From: Polytrichum commune
Lineage: Eukaryota; Streptophyta; Polytrichopsida; Polytrichales; Polytrichaceae
Assembly (NCBI GenBank): GCA_950295325.1
Contig: OX485806.1
Span: 41,664,001 to 41,728,000, forward strand
Reading direction: 5' to 3'
Length of the DNA: 64,000 nucleotides
The notes below the pieces were generated by a model. It was not told the origin of the DNA and ran no database searches. It saw only the letters and a list, made by a program, of their open reading frames with translations. The position numbers were made by a program, and so were the translations under genes. Of the stretch, positions 46,690-56,129 are shown piece by piece; within the stretch, counting starts at the first letter, position 1; each line of letters starts with the position of its first letter.

Positions 46690-47717
46690 AAGATACGGGA
46701 GGGGTAAATTAACTACCCCGAGGCACAAAAGCTTTTAGGTGAGCTTCGCAAGAGCAAGGTGCTCAAAGAGGTTAAGTTGGTGGACGGATTGTTCAAGTGT
46801 AAGCAAAGTCGGGTGTATGTGCCTCAAGGCAAGTTGAGGCTATCGGTTTTGAAGGAAAAATGTGATAGTCCTATTGCCGGCCATAGAGGAGAAAGAAAAA
46901 ACCGCCATAGAATGGTGTCATGGAGGTACCATTGGCGGTGCATAAAGGAGGATATAACCCACTTTGTGAAGGCGTGAATAAAGTGCCAAGTGAACCGAGC
47001 CTCTTACCAAAAGCAAGGCGGTTTCTTGCAACCGTTGCCTATCCCGTCGGCGCCATGGCATAGTATGTGCATGGACTTGATCACAAGTTTGCCGGAGTCA
47101 CATGGGTATGATGCCATCTTGTTGATGGTAGAGCGGTTTGCCAAGTTGGCACACATGGTGCCGATTGTGGGAACCGCCACCGCGTTGGAGACCGCATAGC
47201 CTTTTCTCAAAGGATGGTTGAGGCACCACGGGTTGCCAAGAGTGATTGTGTGGGATCAAGATCCAAAGTTCACAAGTGCATTTTCAATGCATTTCTCTAA
47301 GGAGGTCGGAATGAAACTAAGGTTTAGCACGGCCTTGCATTCCCAAATGAATGGGAAAGCGGAGCATGTGAATGGAGTCTTGAAGCAATACTTGAGGAAC
47401 TTGGTGGGGGCGGACCAAGGAGATTGGGCGGACTATGTGGGTCGAGCGGAGTGTAATTGCAATGTAGCCACGCACTTGGCTACCAAGGGGTGGTCTTTCG
47501 TGGTGGCTTATGGAGTGGATGCGCTCCAACCTATTAACCTAGCTCTCGAGGGGGCACATTCAACACTAGAGTTCAACCAAGATGGTGAGGACTTGGCCAA
47601 GGATGGTAAACAAGTCTTGGAGATGACCAAGTTGTTGGTGGAGAAAGCCCGAAGGTGCTACGGAGTGCAAATCAATGCCGGAAGACGCGAAGTGGAGTAT
47701 GAGGTGGGCCAATAAGG
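46690..47717 (+). pseudogene. Chromovirus-like integrase, near-complete but broken
   Basis: The zinc-binding region (SPIAGHRGE ... IKCQ) ends in a stop at about 46,977. The core follows: WHSMCMDLITSLP (first Asp), VIVWDQDPKFTS (second Asp in place of the usual SDRD) and SQMNGKAEHVNG (Glu retained). The frame breaks at about 47,199 and then runs open for 165 codons to 47,715. Downstream, LPPEIKVHPTFHVS and RPPPDLMEVI (47.83-47.97 kb) are the usual approach to a chromodomain. Integrases of this type insert cDNA; the chromodomain directs them to chromatin. Confidence 0.85.
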
Positions 47718-48980
47718 TGTTGTTGAATGTGGACAACTTCACCTTGCCCAAAGGCCTTACTTCAAAAGTTCATGTCCAAAATTGGAGCTTCGTTTTCCAT
47801 TGTGGAACAAGTGTTCAAGGACATGTATAAGTTGGAATTACCGCCGGAGATCAAAGTGCATCCGACATTTCATGTCTCAATACGAAAGTCATTTTAGGAC
47901 GACACCTTGTGGCCCAATCACAAGCAAGTGATTAGGCCACCTCCCGACCTTATGGAGGTCATTTGGAACATGAGGTAGGAGGGCACCCTCAAGTGTAGGA
48001 AGCCCAAGTGAAAATGAAAAAAAATGTACAAAATAGTACTTGGTGAAATGGTGAGGATACCATGAAAAAGAAACCGCTTGGGTGGCGGCAAGAGACATGG
48101 TGAACACCAATGAATAGGTGAAGCACTTTGAAGAAACTAAGGCTAAGGATTCCAATAAAAAGAAGCGTAGGCATTGATGAGGACATCAATCTCCTTTAGT
48201 GGGGGAGAGACGCTAGTAGCACACTTAGCTTCGAGGTTAATTACTCCACAACATGAACTTGTTCTTTGGCTTGAGGGAATAAAGTCCAAACTTTAGTGGT
48301 GCAAAGAGAAAAGTATGAGATGAGGTCCTAGTCTTGTACTTGTGCTTGGTTAATGGAAGAGGGGGAATAGACATGCCAAACTAGGTTGGGTAAGCCGAGT
48401 AATTGGGGGCCATGGCTTGGAGGGGCCTTGGATAAAACCAAGAAACTTCTTAGTTGTGGGCTTGTCCGGGCGGGGGCAAGGTGATGGCGCGTGCTCATAA
48501 AAGTGCTACCCGCGAGCTAACGAGAGTTGGCGCATGGGAGTCATGAACCCATGTCTCGAAAGAGCAAAGTGGGAACCGAGTCGGGCGGGACTTGGCATCA
48601 CCCCCGTGCGATCGAGGCGTGGCTTAACAATGGAAAGCCATCTCGGAGTTGCAACCGAGACAACTTAGTGGAAGCGTTGAGGTCTCGCCTACATGTGTCA
48701 CGTTAGGCTAGTGGAGCCTAACGGGGGGGGAGGCCCCAAAAGAGGGGCAACCCATGTGAGTCCCGAAGTAGGTGGGTCTAGTATAGGTTAGGTCCTTGGA
48801 GGAGTTCCAAGGTCGCTAACGGACCACCTAGTAACGACACCTTTGGGACTATGCCAAATTTGAAGATGCATTGTAGGGGTCGCGCCCTAAGGTAAACACA
48901 ATGCCGCACCATAGAGGATGGCAACTTGAGAATTGGTGTGCCGACTACGAGTATAGTCGATGAGGGCATCGACTCCGTTT

Positions 48981-48992
48981 GGTGGGGGTGAG
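48981..48992 (+). promoter_or_regulatory. Polypurine tract
   Basis: GGTGGGGGTGAG lies directly against the 3' LTR, the place where plus-strand DNA synthesis is primed. It has one T interruption at each end. A second purine tract (GTGGGGGAGAGA) at about 48,200 is too far away to prime. Confidence 0.7.
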
Positions 48993-49984
48993 TGTCGCGC
49001 ACCTCTCCATGAGGAGTGCCCGAAACACCATGGGCACAAGGGGGACCCCGGAGTGACACCCGGGACTTGTGGCGCCGTTGGTGAGAGGGCCCAAGTGATC
49101 CTAGTGTGGGTGAGGGCCCCGGGCGTTGGGAACGCCTCCCACCCACGAAGACTAGGAGGCACAAGGGTAAGGCCATGAGCTATGCGTAGCTCATGGCGTG
49201 GTGATTCTAGAATGCTCAAGAACACCTCAATCGGAGGTGTGAGCTAGGAGTTATGGCCATTTGAGTGGGGCGCTGTCCCGGGACAGCGCCCTGGTACAGC
49301 AGTGCCTGGGAGGGATTCCCGGGACTGCCAAGGTTCAAACAGGCATAACTTCCCCAAGACTTGCTCGAATGGAGCAAGTGAGGAGTCCATCGGCATCTAC
49401 GTGAAGCGTAGATGAGGATGGAGTGGCTGGTTGTTATGATCAGACATCATACAAGGAAGTTATGATGGTCTGAAGCTGCTGGGGGGTTCTAGGCCCAGCA
49501 GCTAAAGGAAATTGTCCACTTGGCCCCAACTCTTGGTAGGGAGACAAGAGGTTGGTTGACGGTGGGGTAGGGGCCCCGCGTAGAGTCCTAGAGGCTTATA
49601 TGGGTGAGGTGGTGTGGCCTCACCCACCCGAGGCCGAACGGCACGGCCTCCATAGGCATTGGCCTAATGTGAGGCCATAGTTGCCTAGTATGGTTCGGGT
49701 TGTTGTAGTGTTGCTCCGGCAACGCGATGATCAACATAAGATTGGACTTCCATGAATGGAAGTCCACATCTAAGGATTGGTTACCGATTAAAGGGGTTGG
49801 TTAGCGATTAAGGGGTGAGTCCCGAAAGCAAAGTAGGAGGGTTGGTTCCCTCCTATGAACTATTGGTCCGGGGTAAGAGGAGCTATCCATTAGCATGGCG
49901 GAATGCGAATGGTTAGCGCTCGTAACCTTTGGTAGAAATGAAAATTGGCAAGATTGTCAAGGGGGGCTAGCAAGGGTTGCGACA
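48993..49984 (+). mobile_element. 3' LTR of the young chromovirus-like element, 992 bp
   Basis: Same length and, as far as I can see, the same sequence as the 5' LTR. Followed at 49,985-49,989 by the second CCTAA. Because both LTRs are copied from one template at integration, apparent identity means a very recent insertion. Confidence 0.97.
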
Positions 49985-50533
49985 CCTAACGACCCTATGG
50001 AAACCTTGACCCTATTATCCTTAGGACCATAAGTAATGGAAGGTTTGGCTCCTCCCCACTCCACAATAGCCTCCGACATTCTCAACCATGGCTTACCTAA
50101 CAAAATAGGAAATATATCTTTGTTGGAGTGCATCTTGATGACCTGAAAAATGACCACATACTCTTCGCCTCTGGTGCTAATCCTACAATCCTTAATCATT
50201 CCCAAAGGTACGGCCGGAGTTTGATTCGCCATGTTGATGATCAAAGGTGACGGACCCGTAAGACTCAGACCCAACCTGCTCTCAACTCCCACCTGCTTAT
50301 TGGCTCTAGCCTCATTGATGGCTACAATCCCTTCCGTCTTCGCGGGCACGTATGTGTTGTAGAAGATGTTGTACTCGAACTTGATCGTGTTCTCGTACAA
50401 ATCGGTGGCGACGGAGAGCTTCTCTAGCTCCACAATCCACAGTGTGGTACTTTTGGGCCACCCCCTTTCGAGGGAGCCTAAAAGTATCACACAAGCCCTT
50501 CGGTGAAGGTGGCCTGCATTTGCAGGCGCCCAA
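49985..50533 (-). pseudogene. Ty3/gypsy aspartic-protease-like segment of the interrupted element
   Basis: On the minus strand, an open frame includes LIINMANQTPAVPLGMIKDC and, near its end, ILLGKPWLR followed by EAIVEWGG. This is the flap and LLGxPWL end of the retropepsin-like protease in Tat/Athila-type elements. The catalytic D-[ST]-G is not evident. It continues across the nested element into the linker at 42,868. Gag is not seen upstream, where the LTR-like block begins within a few hundred bases. Confidence 0.65.
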
Positions 50534-50599
50534 GCCGAACCCGGATGATAGGTGTATAACGTGAGTAGTTAGATTTTTAAGGGAGATTAAATATGCGTC

Positions 50600-53270
50600 G
50601 TAGTACCTCCGGAGGTTAGGCCTTAGTTTTTTACTAGTGTGGCTTTAAACTCCACTAACCAATTTCATATCTAGTTCTAACATTAACCTACAACCTATTC
50701 TACGCGCAGACGCACCAGCCTTAAAACCAAGGCAATCCTAATTTGTGAATTGGGATGGTTCTGATACACCCAACCGGGTGTGACTTATACCACCCCAACT
50801 CAACGAACGGAATAACGACAATTTGATGAACCATTCAATTTTTTATTTTTTTTTTATTTAGTTTTATTTAGTTTTCTAAGCGGGGGAACTTGGCCTAAGT
50901 CCCACCCCTCACACAAATTTCGTCTTAATTACTTACTTTTGTTTGCACGTCCTAACTCACTACATTAACATATTAGGCATCACCCCTTACCTCGGATCTC
51001 TTGCCAACAAGGGTTTACGATTTATTTTGTATGTTTTGATTGTTAAATGTGTTTACACTGGATAGACCACGAAATGCAACTCAATGGGACCAGGGTGACG
51101 GGCGACCTGTAGGTTCAACCTGTTGCGCAATCTTCATAAATTGGGGCCATTACTCCCAATCTATGGGGCCAACAACATAATAGTGGATTCGCGGGTCATT
51201 AACCCCACATTTCCACCAACAACATTCAGAGTGGTCGTGTCGGTGATTAATCCGACTTACCACACACGAAACTTGCTAATAAATGAAGTTACTACCACAA
51301 AACATACCAAGGGCCCCGAAAACAATGGAATTGGGTACTCCCTTAGCGGTCAAGTGGTCAAGCCACTTGACCTTACGAGATAGGTGAGTGGGTTTAGAGA
51401 TGCGTACCTTAGCCGTGCTCCCTCCAATCCTAAATGGAAGGCTTAAGGTTAGTTAATTTACCTCAATTTCCCTCGGTTGATTTGGGCTTGATGTAGGCCG
51501 AGCCGCTACCTCCTTCCTTGCTCCACTTTCCGAGCGTCGACCTTGCCTCCTTCTTTGTAACTAGTTTGGTAGTAAGCGTACCTTAGTTAACAATTAAAAT
51601 ATAAAGTGTTATTCTGCCCTGTAATTTAATCCTAAGCATAATATTTATACTTAGTGCACCAAATTATCTTTCCAATGATCTAAAAATCACTCTAATCGGA
51701 TAAGAAATGCAAAAGTTATGAGGGTTGGAAGTGTGAGGTCGATTCAACCGACCCTTCCAACCCACCTATCTACCTTCTAACTTCAAAAATTCATAGCACA
51801 TTTCTTACTACTTGGATCTAGGCTTTCCTTATACCATTGGAAAGCTATGAACAAGCTCTAACTAGAAAAATTATGACATCAGCAGGTTAAGCTAATAGAA
51901 ATTCAGCAGACTCCTTGTAACACAGCAGTCAATCAAGAAGGCTTAAACTATGTATCTCGCCTTCAACAATTCATATCTAATTCAAATCTTAGTCAAATCA
52001 AACGTTCTATATGACCCTGGAGAGATATTAAAAAGATGTATTTGATAAAAATATGTGATTAGAAAGGTAAGCCGAAGTGAACCCAGCAGGTCCTCTGTAA
52101 TGCAGCAGTCAACCAAAAGTTCTCAAACTATGTGTCCCATCTTGCACAATTCATATCTAATTCAAATCATGCTCAAATCAAATGTTCTAAGCCATTTTGG
52201 AAAGCTACACAAAAGTTCTACTTGGGAAAAATATAATTTCTTGGAATTAAAATTCCTATTGGGCTCGCAGGTCTGATCCAGCAGCCGCTACCCACAAGAC
52301 CACCCAGTTTTTCTACTCCATCTTTGAAAATCCATAACTAATTGTCATCTCAACCAAATCACAAATGGGAAACGGCTATGGATAGCTATATGAAATCTCT
52401 CTAAGAGAAAAATGATAAGTATCTTGTTCTAGCTTTTGAACTAAGCCTTCAGGGCATTGGCAGATGAGGTCTATAATGCCTCTACTCAAAACTCTACCAT
52501 CCAACCTACCTCTACAAAAGAAGGAATAATTTTGTTGGTATGTTAATAAACACACAACCTAACTAGGAGAGAGAGAGTAGAGAAGGTTCTCAAGCCTTTC
52601 TTCTAGACCATTGAGAATACATGCTAAAGGATTTTTTCCTAACTACATTGAAGCAGGGCTTCGCCCAAAAACTAGAGAAAGAGAGAGAGCTACAAGGTGG
52701 AAGGAGGGGTTTTTAAACCCTCTCACAAAAGGGTTGGACCCCTCCTCCACCGGATCCATTTTTCAAACCCTTTCCCGAAATTTTGGCTCGGGGGTTTTCC
52801 CGGTTGAGGTTGCCACCCTCTCGCCGAGGTGGCTCCGACAAAAAACCTTTAGAAATCTTTCTAATTTTTCCGCCATCGAGTTGGCAAGGGGGCAAGTGGG
52901 CAAGTATCCCCTTTGCTCTCTTTCTTTTTTGTCTTCAAAATTCTTCACGCCGATTTTATCTTCTTACCTAAACCACCTCTAATAGTCTTGTGTGCCTCAC
53001 ACTACTAATAAACTAACACTTGCTTAGCTAGCATTTACTAACATTTGCTTAATAGCTAGCATCTACTAATATTTGCTTAGCTAGTTGTTTTTACTAGCTA
53101 GCATATTTTTTCTACTTTGCTATCTTCTAGCACTACTTAGTTTCATTTTGACCTTCCTTCTTCTAGGCTAAATGCTAAATGAACTAATTTTTCCTAAATT
53201 CCCTATCAATTCTAACTTTTAATGCTAACATTCTAACTAAAAGTGATCCCGCAGAGTGGTGGACCACTCA
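50600..53270 (-). mobile_element. Long LTR-like block, inverted counterpart of 36,288-37,850
   Basis: Read on the minus strand from 53,270 it starts TGGTCCACCACTCTGCGGGAT and follows the 36.3 kb block in the same order down to about 51,280. Beyond that the two differ, so one is truncated or rearranged. It contains a TTAGCTAGCAT-rich stretch (53,000-53,110), a GA microsatellite at 52,568 and 52,677, and no recognisable protein. It is in the same orientation as the pol genes at 50.5-39.5 kb, so it is the better candidate for that element's 5' LTR. Confidence 0.5.
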
Positions 53271-53299
53271 AAGGGTTCACACACAGCCACACGTGTGGC

Positions 53300-55620
53300 T
53301 CCCTCATGGCTGGCGATTTGAGCTCCATGAATTTTGCCATGAAGGGGTTATAAAAAGCACCCCCCCCCTCGTCCCCTGTTTTGAGGCACCCGAGATCCCC
53401 CTGAAATCAAGGATCGCGAAGGGACAACCCCTTCGGTCCTCCCTGACCTCGGCCCTGCTGATGGTGCCATCCCATTTGGAAAACGTGGTCCTCTCCAGCC
53501 CCGTTGTCACTATACAAAATCTTGCCACGCCCTCAAATGTGGCATTCTTCTTCCTCTCCAAGAAAGAGATGTACCGCTGAAGTTCTTTAGGTTCAGTGTC
53601 TATTTTTTTTTGCTCTTTTGTTCCCCTTAAGCTTCAGTACGGCGACGTGCTCCTTCACGAGACTGCGCATCGAGGCACCGTTGATGTTGTACAGCGCCTT
53701 GAACTCCTTCCATTTTGCCCAGTTGACATCGTCGTCGGCATAGAAGAGGTGCATCTCAGGCAAGAGTCCACTAATCTCCGGCATGGCAACGGTCTTCAAC
53801 TTCTTGTGGTCGCACCACTCTTTGATTGAGTACGTGCCGGACTTGTGCTTTGGTCTCTTCAAAAATATCTTGGGATAAAGGATGGTCCTTCCTACGGTGT
53901 TCCCAAGAACATGCACCGCACAACGCTGCAACTCTGACTCTGTCAGTCCTTGCAAGGCCCTAAAAAATTCCCTCAGTAGAGGCGGGGCTTCTCCGCTCTT
54001 ATAGTTGTTGTACTTCTCTTCAGTGTCGGGGTTCACTAGATCGCCCAAGCTGTGAGCGTTGACAAACTGGGTCCACAACTCTGAGGTGTCTCTGTTGCAA
54101 CAAATCAGACGGAGTTCACCTTTGAGCTCCAGAACTGATTTGGTGCTCGTGGACTTCATGTCGATGGAGGAGAATTTGTCCACCATCGCATCACAAAACG
54201 CCTGCAACATACATACAAGGATGTCAGTGTTCAATATCAAATACGAACGCACGTTTGCAAGTTGGCAATTTTTCAAATATTTGAGTGCAACATATCCTTT
54301 ACGAAAGCTCGTTCGTAAAATCACCTTCCACTGTGGAGATTGGGTCTTCGCGTTCTCCCTCTCTTTTGTCGGGCATCCATGCGCGACCCACACGTCTCTG
54401 GCCGCCACTATATTTTCCGCCCATGAGGCCTCGAATGCCTTGATCTTGTTTCCAGAATTCAAATATGTGGATATTTTCCGGAGCTAGTCCCAGTCGTCAG
54501 ACCACACCAAGAACGCCTTCCAGTAAAGCAGGTTCGCCTTGAGCTCGTGCTGAAAGTTATTGTCCTTGAAGATGATTTGTGACGCCTCCAGACTGTGTTG
54601 TCCATTGATAATCCAGAATTCTCCATTCTGGATTCGGGGCCAATCCTTCTTAGTGGGACGGGACGACAGGCCCTTCGGCATCACGCAGGCGGTCTGCCTA
54701 TCCCATTTCACATTTTTCATGAGGTTATTTATTTTCCACTTCACGCCCCCACTCTCATGAAACCTAACCACCCATTTGTTGGAGGATTTCTCGCACTTGA
54801 AGCAGTCCACGTTGAAAGTGAAATGGTGTCCCATGGGCTAGCAATCCTTCGAGTAGTTGTTGAAGTTTCTCAGGATTTTTGTCGTTTTTGCAGCGTTCGG
54901 ATTTTCTCCCTTCTTCAAAGGGGTTGGCATCACTGACGGTGAACTCACCTCAGTGCCCTCTGTTACTCTAGACTTCTCCATGTTCTCCCTCGACATCTTG
55001 GATGGCGTGGACTGTCTGTTTGGCCCTTCGGTCAACCTGCTCCCCGAATGCACTGGCCTGGGAGCACTTCTGGAACCTCCTGCCCCCGAAGCGGATGGTT
55101 TTCTTGGACTCTTCTTTCTTTTATTGGCCTTAGCGACCACACTGTTGAACTTCAAAATATTTAAAGTAAGGGCGGTTAACTTCCTCGCCGTCCAGTGTTG
55201 GCTCATGGTGTACTTGGTGAAAAAAACATCCAGGTTGAAATGTTTTGCATCAGAGGCAACATTATTACTTGCATAATCGTAGGAAAATGGGTGCAAGAGG
55301 TAGTTCAATAGGAGGTTGATATGGTCTTTGTTGTTTTTCGTATCCAAAATAACAAAGTCTCCTTGGGCCTCTACGGACTCTATATCCCAATTCTTTGTCT
55401 ACACCCATTGATTTGGCTGGTCTGCCCTTGTTTGCAGCTCATAAGTGAAGCGCAACGCAAATAAACCTTCTTCGGTCTTCGTTGGGATTGCCGTCCACTC
55501 CGCCATGATTTCCTCTTTTGGGACATAATTGTCGTTCCCATTGGTATCCGAAACACCTTCTAAAAGGCGCTCCACGGGCACTGCGAACAAATCGACGGCG
55601 TTTTTGCTTGCTTTAGCCAT
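53300..55620 (-). pseudogene. ParB/DGQHR-like gene with N-G-Q-H-S motif, three in-frame TAG codons
   Basis: From ATG at 55,620 (MAKASKNAVDLFAVPVERLL) one frame runs 676 codons to TGA at 53,593, broken only by TAG at 55,401, 54,840 and 54,486. Features: a Ser/Pro/Lys-rich linker (about 55,130-54,850), then QNGEFWIINGQHSLEAS, with N-G-Q-H-S at 54,606-54,592, comparable to the D-G-Q-H-R / D-G-x-H-R core of DndB and ParB-like proteins; a helical C-terminal region; and a final basic tail at a T9 run (53,603-53,611). Just past that run the next frame continues TEPKELQRYISFLERKKNAT to about 53,304, so the true protein was probably longer and frameshifted there. Intron 54,202-54,324 interrupts it. 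Function is unknown. The motif is imperfect (N for D, S for R), and this copy is probably inactive. Confidence 0.55.
54202..54324 (-). other. Stop-free 123-base intron carrying two palindromes
   Basis: Minus-strand donor AAG|GTGATT and acceptor TATGTTGCAG|GCG; removal joins QSPQWK to AFCDAMVDK in frame. Length is a multiple of three and no stop occurs, so unspliced RNA would also be translatable. It contains two copies of the ACGAAC/GTTCGT palindrome (about 54,238-54,257 and 54,299-54,320). Confidence 0.6.
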
Positions 55621-55651
55621 TTACATCATACCAAAGCATATTAGAATTGTT

Positions 55652-56126
55652 TTTACGAACGTTTGTTCGTAAACAGCAGCGCTGCCCGACAGACACTAAT
55701 GACATCATTGCGTTGTTGGACACACAAAGTTTTGTATGTGCTTTATGCATGTCAAGATATATTTGACAAACTAATTTTCATATAGGTTCACATTTTTACG
55801 AACGCGCATTTGTAAATGCAGATGCCTTGTTAGGTGGTATTTTTGTAAAATCATGTTAGGTGCGTTCGTAAAATCATGCGCTAAATTGGAACCTATTTGG
55901 TTAAATTTATTTTATTCATGTGATTGGGTTAATTTACATGTGATATAAATTACCGTGTATGCGAACGCTCGTTCATATATATAGCCCTCCATTTTGTTCA
56001 CATTTTCACGAATGCACGTTCGTAAATATGTAGTCATGGGGTTTGTGCGTATCTTTACGAACGCGCGTTCGTAAAAAGGGGGTATATTATGCGTTGTACA
56101 GGTATTTACGAACTATCGTTCGTAAA
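55652..56126. repeat. Cluster of 22 bp palindromes upstream of the N-G-Q-H-S gene
   Basis: TTTACGAAC, four bases, GTTCGTAAA. Full or near-full copies at 55,652-55,673, 55,795-55,816, 56,054-56,075 (perfect), 56,105-56,126, with weaker ones near 55,955 and 56,005 and a half site near 55,862. The four central bases vary (GTTT, GCGC, TATC). The cluster starts 32 bases upstream of the minus-strand ATG, that is, in the presumed 5' leader or promoter. Confidence 0.85.
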
Positions 56127-56129
56127 TGA

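Larger units (their letters stand above)
43866..48992 (+). mobile_element. Internal region of the chromovirus-like Ty3/gypsy element, coding capacity broken
   Basis: Order along the plus strand: a gag-side region without a recognisable capsid (43.9-45.0 kb, with a tandem repeat), a protease-like remnant (45.0-45.3 kb, FTPCEIDEMHVIV), and the start of reverse transcriptase (RYKDVFTNVL...LPPRSE, about 45.42-45.47 kb). This is followed directly by the end of reverse transcriptase (EFLRHVVTKE, GLADYYHHFI) with the catalytic middle missing. Next come a triplicated RNase H segment, an integrase, and a chromodomain-like tail near 47.9-48.1 kb. Integrase before the 3' end and the tail motif place it with chromoviruses. 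With no active-site RT it cannot copy itself, yet its LTRs look identical, so it probably moved using proteins from a relative. Confidence 0.85.

Noticed and set aside
49985-53270. Treating 36.3-53.3 kb as one complete LTR retrotransposon
   Set aside because: The terminal blocks are inverted relative to each other, gag is missing, and no target duplication pairs the outer ends.
53593-55620. TAG reassignment or programmed readthrough in the N-G-Q-H-S gene
   Set aside because: Only three TAG codons occur, TGA and TAA also appear as breaks in neighbouring families, and C-to-T decay explains all of them. Not excluded, but not the simplest reading.
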